Source: Hymenobacter guriensis (GTDB lineage: Bacteria > Bacteroidota > Bacteroidia > Cytophagales > Hymenobacteraceae). Taken from it: a stretch of 64,000 bases of DNA. The position numbers were made by a program, and so were the translations under genes. The notes beneath the pieces are model-generated. The model ran no database searches and was not told the origin of the DNA. It worked only from the letters and a program-made list of their open reading frames with translations. Shown here in pieces: positions 15,690-26,503 of the stretch (positions are counted from its first letter, which is position 1; every line of letters starts with the position of its first letter). Where the stretch lies: the NCBI RefSeq assembly GCF_015773195.1, contig NZ_JADWYK010000008.1, positions 124,001-188,000 of the forward strand, read 5' to 3'.

Positions 15690-17363
15690 TTGACAGCATT
15701 TTCCCGGTTTCTGCAAACCCGCGTCGGGCGGGTGGGTTCGGTTTTACTTATCTGTGCCTGTACTTTTTTCGTGCACCTGGGTGCCCCGGAGGTAGGGCTG
15801 ATGGAGGCGCGCAACTTCGTGGCGGCCCGCGAAATGGTGGCCGGTGGCTCCTGGCTTATTCCGACCATGAATGGGGCCCTGCGCCTGGCCAAGCCTCCGC
15901 TGCCTACCTGGGCCGTAGCCGCACTGCAAACCCTTACCGGACCTACTGACAACGTAGGGATATTGCGCCTGCCTGCCGCTAGCATGGCCACGCTGCTGGT
16001 CTTCTTTTTCTGGGGGCTGGCCCGGGAGCTAACCCGCTGGCTGCCGGGGGAAGAAGAAGAACCGGGGCGCACGGCCTGGCTGGCGGCCGTGGTGCTGGCC
16101 AGCAGCCTGCTGCTCGTCACCGTGGGCCGCGACGGGCAGTGGGACATCTTTTCCAACGCCTGGATGGTGGGCTGCCTGTGGCTGCTGGTGCATGGCCTCC
16201 GCACGGGGGCATTGGGGGCGTATGCCGGGGCCGGGGTGCTGCTGGGCTTCACCATCCTAAGCAAAGGCCCGGTAGCCCTGTATGCGCTTTTGCTGCCTTT
16301 CCTGGTGGTCTATAGCACGCGCGTAAGCCCCCGGCCCGTCGCAATGTCAAGGCTGGGAGTGGGCACTCTGCTGTTTATGGTGATAGGAGGGATGGTGGGT
16401 GGTTTCTGGCCCTGGTATGTCTGGAGTCACGTGCAGCCGGAAGTATTGGCCGTGGCTCGGGTAGAAGTGGCTTCCTGGGGCGAGCGGCACGTGCAGGCGC
16501 TCTGGTACTACCTCAATTTTCCGGTGTTCACCGGGGTGTGGGCTCTGATAGCCTTGGTGTCCCTGGTGGTGCCGTACGCGCGCCGGCGGGCCGCCGGGTA
16601 CGTGCCCTATATGTTTTGCCTCGGCTGGCTTCTGCTCACGCTGGTTCTGCTGAGTGTCGTGCCCGAAAAGAAAGAGCGGTATATGCTGCCCCTGATGCTG
16701 CCTCAGGTACTGTTGCTTACCGGGCTGCTGCGGAGCTGGGAAACCACGTTCCGCTCATCGGCTGCCAGTCGTTCCGACAGGGTGTTGGTGCGCCTCTGGG
16801 GCGGTTTGCTGCTGATTGTTTGCGTCGCCTTACCTGTCCTTATGCTGGTAGTGGCGCTGCCGGGCTTTACGCGGGCCGAAATGCCTTTCTGGCTGGTGTC
16901 GTGCGTTGCCGGGATATTGGGCATGCTAACCTGGTGGTTCGGATTCCGTACAATAAAACCCGCTGGGCTGATGTTGGTTTCGGTCATTCTGATGGGGAGT
17001 GTTATGGCTTTGCTGATGCCCGCCTATCCGCAGTGGGAAAACCGGAAGGCCGAGGCAGGCATTGAGCGGATGCAGGACGTACGGGGAAAGCTGGATGATA
17101 AACCTTATAGGTGGTATAGTCTTACTACTTTGCACATCAAGCAAGTGTGGGCTGCCGGGCGTACCGTGCCACGCTGGCAGCCGGATACCACCCGGCTGCT
17201 GGCTACTCCAATTGTCATTATAAATTCTCAGCCCACAGTCTCAGCAGCTGCCCTTGGTAAGCAGCTGCCCCCAATTACGATAAGCAAAGTGGATAGCTTC
17301 TACGTGGGCCGGGACCAGAAATCTGAACAACTGTTTGTGTTCCTGGTGCGCCCATTATTGTAG
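15690..17363 (+). CDS. ArnT/PMT-like membrane glycosyltransferase
   Basis: About 557 residues if translation starts at TTG 15690; no ATG lies between the end of the preceding gene (15640) and the first conserved block, so the start is uncertain. The N-terminus carries the GT-C signature seen in ArnT: VGLMEARNFVAAREMVAGGSW and LRLAKPPLPTWAVA. About a dozen membrane helices follow, with a C-terminal soluble part from about residue 480. Such enzymes transfer a sugar from a polyprenyl phosphate to lipid A or protein. Together with the GT2 and LAB_N genes this suggests envelope lipid modification. Confidence 0.82.
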   Translation: MTAFSRFLQTRVGRVGSVLLICACTFFVHLGAPEVGLMEARNFVAAREMVAGGSWLIPTMNGALRLAKPPLPTWAVAALQTLTGPTDNVGILRLPAASMATLLVFFFWGLARELTRWLPGEEEEPGRTAWLAAVVLASSLLLVTVGRDGQWDIFSNAWMVGCLWLLVHGLRTGALGAYAGAGVLLGFTILSKGPVALYALLLPFLVVYSTRVSPRPVAMSRLGVGTLLFMVIGGMVGGFWPWYVWSHVQPEVLAVARVEVASWGERHVQALWYYLNFPVFTGVWALIALVSLVVPYARRRAAGYVPYMFCLGWLLLTLVLLSVVPEKKERYMLPLMLPQVLLLTGLLRSWETTFRSSAASRSDRVLVRLWGGLLLIVCVALPVLMLVVALPGFTRAEMPFWLVSCVAGILGMLTWWFGFRTIKPAGLMLVSVILMGSVMALLMPAYPQWENRKAEAGIERMQDVRGKLDDKPYRWYSLTTLHIKQVWAAGRTVPRWQPDTTRLLATPIVIINSQPTVSAAALGKQLPPITISKVDSFYVGRDQKSEQLFVFLVRPLL

Positions 17364-17394
17364 CTCTCTAATCCTGTCTTCCACTTAAGCCTAA

Positions 17395-17427
17395 GTCCCC
17401 TGGCACGCCGCCCAGGGGACCTTTTTT
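17395..17427 (+). terminator. Rho-independent terminator
   Basis: GTCCCCTGG 17395-17403 pairs with CCAGGGGAC 17412-17420, then C and TTTTTT. It lies 32 bp after the ArnT-like gene and also sits downstream of the minus-strand gene ending at 17450. Confidence 0.88.
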
Positions 17428-17449
17428 GGATAGACGAATTATTCTGTTC

Positions 17450-18481
17450 CTATTCGCGGGAAACCTGCCGCCGTATTTTCTCCAGCAGGCTCTGCACAAT
17501 TACCAGGTCGGTAGCATCCTGAATTGTTAAATCGGTATGCAGGCCCGGGCCACTAAGCTGGATCCGGAATACGGGAGTGGCAGTGTTCTGTAGAGGTGGC
17601 TCTGTCGGGGCCGGCTGGCTCGTTGTTGGATTTGGGTAAACCGGTGCCTGCTGGGGGGGCATAGGCGGGACTGTTGGCTGACTGATGGAGGTAGTCGGGA
17701 GTTTTGGCTGAAAAGAAGAACTCTTCTCCGAACCGGCTGCAAGTGTATTTGTCTCCGGATTGCGGGAAGGCAGGTTGAATAGCGCCGAGACAGGATCATC
17801 CACAGTAGATTCAATAGGCGGTATAAGTGAGGGGGGGGCGGGTATACTATTTATAGGCTCAGGGAGTGTAGGAGCCGCAGGCGCATCAGATGTTGTTGTC
17901 TTACTGGTACCGGAGCTGGCTGGCTCTGCGGTGCGAGTACCCCGAAACATATTCAGGGGCATATCACCAGCGGCAAGCTCACGGCGTGGCCCCTGCTGAG
18001 CCGCAAGCTGGTCGATATCCACAATCGTGTTTTGCTCGTCGAGGATATCGACCATGCGGGCCCCGTCAATAAAAGCCTTGGCTACATTCTGGGCATTGAT
18101 TTCCTCTACCCCGAACTCCCGGATAAGCATCACGTCCAGCATATGAACGGGAAGCTCTCTGTTGCGGAACTTTCGGCATATCTGGGTGAATAGAGGGGGA
18201 TGAAGAAAAGCTTCCCGGTGGTAGATCTTTTCTTCCTGTTTGTCATAGGCGTGCTTGATCCGTCGAAATAGGTTGGTTGTGGTTAGAAACTCCCGTTTAC
18301 TGGTAAGTAAACCGAACTTGACCGCAGAACCTACAATAGCCTTGAAGGATCCGCTTACTTTCCGGTCAAGCTTTCGGGCAGTGGTTTCAAGTGCACACTT
18401 GCCACCGGTGTCGTCTACTACTTCAGCTACTTCCCAGGCACTAGTATAAGAGGTACGTGGGTAGTCAATGGTTTTAGGCAT
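17450..18481 (-). CDS. Uncharacterised protein: winged-helix-like N-domain, Pro-rich linker, short C-domain
   Basis: 343 residues from the ATG at 18481 (MPKTIDYPRTSY). Residues about 10-160 look like tandem winged-helix units: ALETTARKLDRKVSGSFKAIVG, then FGLLTSKREFLTTTNLFRRI, and later FTQICRKFRNRELPVHMLDV with REFGV...VAKAFIDGARMVDIL. Residues about 190-300 are a Pro/Thr/Ser-rich disordered linker. The last 40 (VFRIQLSGPGLHTDLTIQDA, DLVIVQSLLEKIRR) form a strand-helix unit. The layout recalls a widespread group of uncharacterised proteins in bacteria and archaea; no function is known to me. Upstream lies a large palindrome and 800 bp of hairpin-rich non-coding DNA. Confidence 0.8.
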   Translation of the reverse strand: MPKTIDYPRTSYTSAWEVAEVVDDTGGKCALETTARKLDRKVSGSFKAIVGSAVKFGLLTSKREFLTTTNLFRRIKHAYDKQEEKIYHREAFLHPPLFTQICRKFRNRELPVHMLDVMLIREFGVEEINAQNVAKAFIDGARMVDILDEQNTIVDIDQLAAQQGPRRELAAGDMPLNMFRGTRTAEPASSGTSKTTTSDAPAAPTLPEPINSIPAPPSLIPPIESTVDDPVSALFNLPSRNPETNTLAAGSEKSSSFQPKLPTTSISQPTVPPMPPQQAPVYPNPTTSQPAPTEPPLQNTATPVFRIQLSGPGLHTDLTIQDATDLVIVQSLLEKIRRQVSRE

Positions 18482-18539
18482 AAACAGAAAGGAAGGGTGT
18501 AAAAGCAATAAAGATAAGGGACAGTAGCATAAAGTCAAT

Positions 18540-18584
18540 AAAAGTACAAAAAAGCTTATAAATTACATGCTTTTTTGTACTTTT
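18540..18584. repeat. Large A/T-rich palindrome upstream of the winged-helix-like gene
   Basis: 16 bp at 18540-18555 (an A, then AAAGTACAAAAAAGC) are exactly complementary to 18569-18584, with a 13-nt A/T spacer. It sits 59 bp upstream of the gene start at 18481. It could be an operator for that DNA-binding-like protein or an A/U-rich terminator for a transcript reading from the right. Confidence 0.65.
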
Positions 18585-18654
18585 TATTACTAAGGAAGTC
18601 TAACCTTCATTAAAAGCACTCTTATTTATATAACAGAATAATATATACTAAACT

Positions 18655-19281
18655 ACCGTAAGGGCGGACCCGAAAGGAGCGGGGGCATCTTACATCGAGT
18701 AAAATTGCTGTGAAACGAGGCGTGGTACCGTAGAAGGAAACAAGTTGACCAAAACATTATCTACATCTACATACGCCTCAGACTTATTATATAAAGCAAA
18801 ACCAGGTGGGCTACTCAAAGGCGCCCGCGAATAAACCTGGCAGGCAGCCACCGCCCGTGCTCAAATATTAAGGAGACGGTGGTAAGAAGAGTGGTGATGC
18901 ACTCAAATTGTCTGAATGCAAAAACGGTTTCTTAATTGTCTTGAAGAAGTTTCCGACACTGCTTAACCGGCTGGCCCAAACAGATCAGATGGCTAGAATA
19001 CTAGAGGAGTAACTACGCTACAGCTCTATGATAAACGCCGGCAAAGTAGCTTGTGAGCAACAAGTCCCATGCTACAGCTGCAGCAAAACATTACAGCATC
19101 TGTAAGTAGCCATGACTGAAACCAAATAACATTGACCAATCTAACCCGCCTTAACGCTGAGAACTAATTACCTGGTCTCTACTAAGTACAGAACAATCAG
19201 AAGTCAGAATCAACTAACGGACTCTGATCTATCAACTTATTATTTGTCCTATAATTTATATTATGTTAAGTACCAGTTTAC
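18655..19281 (+). ncRNA. Gene-free region with serial hairpins, possible structured RNA
   Basis: No coding frame of note on either strand. Local stems found by eye: GTAAG 18658-18662/CTTAC 18689-18693 enclosing CCCG/CGGG; GAGGCGT 18717-18723/ACGCCTC 18773-18779; CCAGGT 18802-18807/ACCTGG 18835-18840 enclosing GGGC/GCCC; CCACCG 18848-18853/CGGTGG 18877-18882; GAGTG 18889-18893/CACTC 18900-18904; GTAGC 19046-19050/GCTAC 19071-19075 enclosing TTGT/ACAA. A strong hairpin terminator follows at 19282. It matches no RNA I recognise (not tmRNA, RNase P, 6S or SRP by their conserved cores). Strand and boundaries are guesses; it might instead be a decayed gene. Confidence 0.3.
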
Positions 19282-19314
19282 AAAACAGGCCGAATTATGT
19301 ATTCGGCCTGTTTT
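19282..19314 (-). terminator. Bidirectional rho-independent terminator
   Basis: Fourteen bases at 19282-19295 are exactly complementary to 19301-19314, loop TATGT, with A-run and T-run at the ends. It terminates the TPR gene on minus and would equally end any plus-strand transcript from 18655-19281. Confidence 0.88.
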
Positions 19315-19333
19315 GCTTCAGAAAATACCTCTC

Positions 19334-20473
19334 CTACTTCATGCTATCAAGCATTTTGTTCATACGCTCAGCATCAGCGTTACGCTTGAGCGTGGTATAT
19401 ACCCGGCTCAGTGATTTGATGGTTGCCTGATCTTTGGGCTGGAGTTCCAGTGCCTTCTCGAAGTATGGCAGCGCCTGATCAAAATACTTCTTTCCATCGG
19501 CTTCCATCTTTTTACCCGACTTCATATAAGCAGCCTGATCCATGCGGCTCACCTTCGTGTACAGGTCGGCACCTTTGTTGAAGTTGTACACGCCCAGGTT
19601 GAATTGCGCATCAAAGTTATTCGGGTCAATTTCTACCGCCTTCTTGTAGGCGGCAAATGCCTGCTCCGTCTGCTTGTTCTGGTCCAGAATTGAGCCCTTT
19701 ACCGCGTACAGGTTGGCATTCGTGGGGTCGGCCGCAATGGCGCGGTCAATTTTGTCGAGGGCCTGCTTGCCCCGGCCGGCACTCAGCTCCATGTTCAGAT
19801 CTTCGAGCATGAAGCCTTTGTTGTTGGGATACGCGGCCAAGGCATCCTGCACCACTTTGCGGGCAGCGGCTTCATCCTTTTCCTGACGGGCAATCTGCAG
19901 CAAGCGGCCGTACATCTGCGGCGACTTGTAGTTGATGCCCATCAGCTTGTTGTAGTTTTCCTTGGCGCCAGCAAAGTCCTGCTTGGCTTCCGAGGCATAA
20001 GCAGCGTACAGATAGGCCGTAGTATCCTGCGGGCGAATCTGCTGGGCCATTTTGTACGAGTTGATGGCATCGTCGTACTTCTGGCCGTTGTAATTCTCTA
20101 CCCCGGCGTTGAGGGCCACGGCATAGAGGTTATCCAGCTTACCCACGGCCAGCTTACCATACTCGCTGTCTTTTCCTTCCAGCTCAATGGCTTTCTGATA
20201 CGATTCAAAAGCCAGCTTTGCACCCTCGCCGGGCTGCAGGGTTTTGCTGTAGATGGGGCTGCCCAGCATGCCTTCATACACCTCGCCCCGGGTATACCAG
20301 GTTTTGGCTTTGCCCTTGGTTTTCTCGTTCAGAACGGCTTTGTCGATTTCTGTACGGGCTTTATCCAGAGTGCCCTGCCGCTGGTACAGGACGGCATTGG
20401 TTACGGCTGAGTTTTGGGCCAGGGCGGCTTGCATAGCACAGGCGGCCGCAATAGTCAGGAGAAACTTCTTCAT
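19334..20473 (-). CDS. Exported tetratricopeptide repeat protein
   Basis: 379 residues with a signal peptide (MKKFLLTIAAACAMQAALAQ). The rest is helical TPR: recognisable units include AVLYQRQGTLDKARTEIDKA, YDDAINSYKMAQQIRPQDT, AFAAYKKAVEIDPNNFDAQF with NLGVYNFNKG, and ALPYFEKALELQPKDQATIKS. There are probably nine or more repeats. A periplasmic scaffold or protein-interaction role is likely, with no enzymatic motif. It lies 84 bp downstream of gyrA on the same strand, separated by a weak hairpin. Confidence 0.85.
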   Translation of the reverse strand: MKKFLLTIAAACAMQAALAQNSAVTNAVLYQRQGTLDKARTEIDKAVLNEKTKGKAKTWYTRGEVYEGMLGSPIYSKTLQPGEGAKLAFESYQKAIELEGKDSEYGKLAVGKLDNLYAVALNAGVENYNGQKYDDAINSYKMAQQIRPQDTTAYLYAAYASEAKQDFAGAKENYNKLMGINYKSPQMYGRLLQIARQEKDEAAARKVVQDALAAYPNNKGFMLEDLNMELSAGRGKQALDKIDRAIAADPTNANLYAVKGSILDQNKQTEQAFAAYKKAVEIDPNNFDAQFNLGVYNFNKGADLYTKVSRMDQAAYMKSGKKMEADGKKYFDQALPYFEKALELQPKDQATIKSLSRVYTTLKRNADAERMNKMLDSMK

Positions 20474-20522
20474 TGGATTTCTTTTGAAGAAAAATGAGGA
20501 TTAGGGTGAGTGCCAAAGCAAA

Positions 20523-20550
20523 CGGCAGAACCCGCTTCCGAGTTCTGCCG
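20523..20550 (-). terminator. Hairpin after gyrA, probable terminator
   Basis: Nine bp, CGGCAGAAC 20523-20531 with GTTCTGCCG 20542-20550. Read on minus it is followed by TTTGCTTTG, a weak U-tract, so read-through to the TPR gene is possible. Confidence 0.55.
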
Positions 20551-20557
20551 CCGCAAG

Positions 20558-23134
<2,577 letters not shown>

Positions 23135-23236
23135 AAGAGGTCGGGAAGGCCGGCTGAAGCTCCACCTTGGAGCCGGCCGGCGGTTACAGGATTAAGCCTG
23201 CAAGGTACAAAAAAATGCCCGTTTTGCCTAGCTGCG

Positions 23237-23476
23237 CTAGGTTTTCGGCTTGCTTTTATCGGATTTGTGCCGGCCGTCTTTCTGGTCGTGCACTTTGATT
23301 TTTTCGCCGATGGCCGGGCTCTGCTTTTTCCAGAGTGGCTGGCCCCGGTAGCGCGCCCCGTTGTGGGTATGGGCCTTGCGGGTGTGGCAGGATTCAATGG
23401 GGCAGTTTCGGCAGGATGCGGCCAGCAATACCAGGGCCAGGGCCGGGACGAAACGGGTGAATACTCGACTTGTCAT
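23237..23476 (-). CDS. Small putative lipoprotein
   Basis: 79 residues. A lipoprotein signal peptide ends LLAASC with the lipidated Cys22. The mature part is basic and rich in Cys, His and Lys (CRNCPIESCHTRKAHTHNG, YRGQPLWKKQSPAIGEK), a pattern I associate with short Bacteroidota lipoproteins of unknown role. The Cys/His-rich start could bind metal, which is speculation. It lies between gyrA and the HD hydrolase gene on the same strand, 27 bp from the latter. Confidence 0.65.
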   Translation of the reverse strand: MTSRVFTRFVPALALVLLAASCRNCPIESCHTRKAHTHNGARYRGQPLWKKQSPAIGEKIKVHDQKDGRHKSDKSKPKT

Positions 23477-23503
23477 GAGATAAAAGTACGATTCGTGGCG
23501 GGG

Positions 23504-24181
23504 TTATACAGCTGGCGGCAGGTCACTTCCCTCCCACTCGCGCAGAAACTGCGCCAGAAAGCTTTCCATAAAGGCCTGACGCTGCCCGGCCACGCGGCGG
23601 GCCGCCGGCGTGTGCAGCCGCTCCCGCAGATACAGCAGCTTTTCGTAGAAGTGGTTGATGATAGGGCCAGCGTTGGTTTTATAGCTCTCGAACGAGCTGT
23701 GCGCCACGGGCGGAACGGATGGGTCATGCAGGGGCCGACCCTTGTGGCCCCCGTAGGCAAAAGCCCGCGCAACCCCAATGGCGCCAATGGCGTCGAGCCG
23801 GTCGGCATCCTGCACTAACTCGCCCTCGGGCGTGCTCATGGGCGTAGGCACTCCGAGGCCCTTGAAGCTGATTTCCCGGATGATGGTTTCGATGTGGCCG
23901 ATAACCGGCTCGGCCACGTCCAGGCTTAGCAGCCAGGCCCGCGCGGCCTGGGGGCCAGCTTCTTCGTCGCCACCGTGAAATTTCCAGTCGGCTACATCGT
24001 GCAGCAGGGCTGCCAGCTCCGTCACCAACGGTTCGGCACCAGGCGTTTCGGCGGCCAGGGCGCGGGCCGTCTGCCAAACCCGGCGGATATGCTCCCAGTC
24101 GTGGCCGGAACCTTCGTGCAGGAATTTTTCGCGCACGAAGTCAGCCGTGCGGGTTATCAGGTCAGCGGAGGAAAGCGGCAT
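23504..24181 (-). CDS. HD-domain metal-dependent phosphohydrolase
   Basis: 225 residues from the ATG at 24181 (MPLSSADLITRTADFVREKF). HD motifs in order: His in GSGHDWEHIRRV, the His-Asp pair in ALLHDVADWK, and the C-terminal Asp in VQDADRLDAIGAIGVARAF. This is the small soluble HD hydrolase type (YpgQ-like), which acts on nucleotides or similar phosphoesters; the true substrate is unknown. The 20-codon in-frame extension upstream lacks homology and was excluded. Confidence 0.87.
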   Translation of the reverse strand: MPLSSADLITRTADFVREKFLHEGSGHDWEHIRRVWQTARALAAETPGAEPLVTELAALLHDVADWKFHGGDEEAGPQAARAWLLSLDVAEPVIGHIETIIREISFKGLGVPTPMSTPEGELVQDADRLDAIGAIGVARAFAYGGHKGRPLHDPSVPPVAHSSFESYKTNAGPIINHFYEKLLYLRERLHTPAARRVAGQRQAFMESFLAQFLREWEGSDLPPAV

Positions 24182-24272
24182 GGCTCGTGGGGATAAGTGA
24201 GCCACAAAAGAACGGCAGCGCGCGGATACTATTGCAGCCACCGCACGCCACCAGGCCTAACCACGTGAGCGG

Positions 24273-25679
24273 CTATTGAATAAAGTCGGGCCGGATCATG
24301 TTCTCAAACGTGAAAATCTCGTCCCACTTGGCCTGCGTAAGCAGCTGGCGCTCCGTCACGGCAATGGCATACACCGACTTGCCGGTGCGCAGAGCTTCCT
24401 TCGCAATTTCGGCCGACGTTTCGTAGCCCAGCACGGGGTTGAGCTGCGTGACGATACCAATGCTGTTGCGCACCAGTTCCTCGGCCCGCTCCTTGTTGGC
24501 GGTGATGCCCACCACGCACTTTTCGCGCAGGGTGTGGCAGGCATTTGTGAGGTAAGAAATGGATGTGAACAGGGCAAAGGAAATAACCGGCTCCATCACG
24601 TTCAGCTGCAACTGACCCGCCTCTGCGGCCATGGTTACCGTCAGGTCGGCTCCGATGACGTAGAATGCGGTTTGGTTGACAACTTCCGGCACCACTGGGT
24701 TTACCTTGCCCGGCATAATGCTGGAACCCGGCTGTAACGGGGGCAGGTTGATTTCAAAAAAGCCGGTGCGCGGCCCCGAGGACAGCAGGCGCAAATCGTT
24801 GCAGATCTTGGACAGCTTCACGGCCGTGCGCTTGAGTACCCCCGACAGCTGCACGTAGGCCCCGGTATCGTAGGTGGCCTCAATCAGGTCGCCGGCCAGC
24901 TTCAGGTCGAGCCCGGTGATGGTGCGCAGGTGCCGGGTAACCAGCTCCGCGTAGCCGGCCGGAGCGTTGATGCCCGTACCGATGGCCGTGGCCCCCATGT
25001 TGATTTCGCTGATGAGCTGGCGGCTGTCCTCGATGCGCAGCAGCTCCTCGCGCAGGTTGGTGGCAAAGGCCTTGAACTCGTCGCCCATGCTCATGGGTAC
25101 GGCATCCTGGAGCTGCGTCCGGCCCATTTTGAGTACGTTCCGAAACTCCTCGCCTTTCTGGGCAAAGGCCTCGGCCAGCTGCTCCAGGGCCTGCCGGTAG
25201 CTCACCAGCTTGTTGCTGAGGGCAATGCGGAAAGCCGTCGGGTAGGCGTCGTTGGTGGACTGGGAGCAGTTGACGTGGTTGTTGGGGTGGCAGAACTGGT
25301 ACTCGCCTTTCTGGTGCCCGAGCAGCTCCAGCGCCACGTTGGCAATAACCTCGTTGGCGTTCATGTTCACGGAGGTTCCGGCCCCGCCCTGAATCATATC
25401 GGTCAGGAACTGGTCGTCGAACTCCCCGCTGATAACCCGGTCACATGCCCGGGCTATACCGCCGGCAATGGTAGCATCGAGTACGCTGAGTTCCTGGTTG
25501 GCCAGCGCGGCGGCTTTTTTCACGTAGGCCAGCGCCTGCACAAACAACGGCTCGGCTTTCAGCGGAATGCCCGTAATCCGAAAGTTTTCGATGGCTCGCA
25601 GCGTCTGGATGCCATAGTACGCGTCTTGCGGGATGGGTCGTTCGCCCAGAAAATCGTGTTCGAGCCGGGAAGTTGGCAT
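24273..25679 (-). CDS. aspA: Aspartate ammonia-lyase
   Basis: 468 residues, class II fumarase/aspartase superfamily; reversibly splits L-aspartate to fumarate and ammonia. The signature GSSIMPGKVNPV is present, as are the SVNMNANEVIAN and HPNNHVNCSQSTNDAYPTAF substrate-site blocks. The HVNCSQSTND wording and overall match favour aspartase over fumarase, although class II fumarase is the alternative. A TACCTTGC promoter-like box lies about 10 bp before the start on minus. Monocistronic; the next gene on the strand ends 90 bp upstream. Confidence 0.92.
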   Translation of the reverse strand: MPTSRLEHDFLGERPIPQDAYYGIQTLRAIENFRITGIPLKAEPLFVQALAYVKKAAALANQELSVLDATIAGGIARACDRVISGEFDDQFLTDMIQGGAGTSVNMNANEVIANVALELLGHQKGEYQFCHPNNHVNCSQSTNDAYPTAFRIALSNKLVSYRQALEQLAEAFAQKGEEFRNVLKMGRTQLQDAVPMSMGDEFKAFATNLREELLRIEDSRQLISEINMGATAIGTGINAPAGYAELVTRHLRTITGLDLKLAGDLIEATYDTGAYVQLSGVLKRTAVKLSKICNDLRLLSSGPRTGFFEINLPPLQPGSSIMPGKVNPVVPEVVNQTAFYVIGADLTVTMAAEAGQLQLNVMEPVISFALFTSISYLTNACHTLREKCVVGITANKERAEELVRNSIGIVTQLNPVLGYETSAEIAKEALRTGKSVYAIAVTERQLLTQAKWDEIFTFENMIRPDFIQ

Positions 25680-25768
25680 AAAGCAGCAAGGTAAGTGAGG
25701 AGCTTCCTACGGCTGCAGCGGGGCCGACGTTGGCTTCAAGCACCCGTATTCCGGGCTACAGTCCGGAC

Positions 25769-25948
25769 CTATGCCCCAGCAGGCGGGTCGGAATCCGGAG
25801 CCGGCTGCTCGTCCAGGGCTTCAAGCTGCTCAAGCTCTTCCACTATATGCTCGGGGTTGAAGTTCGCCGTAAGAGCGGACAAATCCGCTAACAGTTCATT
25901 ATCTGCTGATTTTTCTGGGTCGGCGGCGGGCAGGTTAACTGGTTCCAT
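25769..25948 (-). CDS. Small acidic protein of unknown function
   Basis: 59 residues from the ATG at 25948 (MEPVNLPAADPEKSADNELL). Strongly acidic with a Leu-rich helical centre (LLADLSALTANFNPEHIVEELEQLEAL) quoted in parts: NPEHIVEELEQLEAL, then an Asp/Pro tail. No known domain. The frame is open further upstream to 26110, but that part looks non-coding. Reality is supported by codon use only. Confidence 0.45.
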   Translation of the reverse strand: MEPVNLPAADPEKSADNELLADLSALTANFNPEHIVEELEQLEALDEQPAPDSDPPAGA

Positions 25949-26196
25949 GGGCAAGGATGTTAGACCGTCAATAATACAACCTAAAAGCCCGTACTGATGC
26001 CTGGGGCGCAGAAAAGCCTGGGTACGGCCTACCCGGTAGGCCTGTGCACACAAGACCGAAAGTCCGCGCCGAGTGCCAACTAATTTTTGTTGGCCGGGGC
26101 ATCGCAGCAACCGAGGGCCGCACCCGGGGTATATAGCAAAAGGAAATGCTTTACCTTTCGTCCGAACCCTTTTAGCCTGCTGCCGGTTGCTTTCTT

Positions 26197-26412
26197 ATGA
26201 CAACACCAACAAGTAAACGCCCTCGTCCTCGCAAAGCCCCTGAAACGGCCGCTCCTACCCTGTCCCACGCCGAGCAGCTACAGGCGCTGCACACCCGGGA
26301 AGAAGGAAAAACCGTGATGTACAAGCAGGACGCCTGGGGCCATATCGAAACCCGCTTTGTTCGCTCCCAGAACGTAAAAGCCTGGGAAGAAAAAGGCTTT
26401 TTCGTCCGCTAA
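26197..26412 (+). CDS. Small conserved-looking hypothetical protein
   Basis: 71 residues. Basic Pro/Arg-rich N-terminus (TSKRPRPRKAPETAAP) and a compact C-terminal part (MYKQDAWGHIETRFVRSQNV, KAWEEKGFFVR). No signal peptide. A promoter-like TACCTTTC lies at about 26152-26159 and a strong terminator follows 25 bp after the stop, which together support a genuine single-gene unit. Function unknown. Confidence 0.65.
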   Translation: MTTPTSKRPRPRKAPETAAPTLSHAEQLQALHTREEGKTVMYKQDAWGHIETRFVRSQNVKAWEEKGFFVR

Positions 26413-26437
26413 CCCAGCTTTTACGCATAGCTCAACC

Positions 26438-26470
26438 AGCCCCGGCCAATCAGGCCGGGGCTTTGCTGTT
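26438..26470 (+). terminator. Terminator between convergent genes
   Basis: AGCCCCGGCC 26438-26447 pairs exactly with GGCCGGGGCT 26453-26462, loop AATCA, then TTGCTGTTT. It serves the small plus-strand gene and can act for the minus-strand serine hydrolase ending at 26504. Confidence 0.85.
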
Positions 26471-26503
26471 TACGGACGAAAGGGCAGACCAGCTTCTCAG
26501 CTA

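Noticed and set aside
18655..19281. tmRNA, RNase P RNA, SRP RNA or 6S RNA
   Set aside because: None of their conserved cores (for example a tRNA-like end with a TTCGA T-arm, or GAGGAAAGTCC) could be found on either strand.
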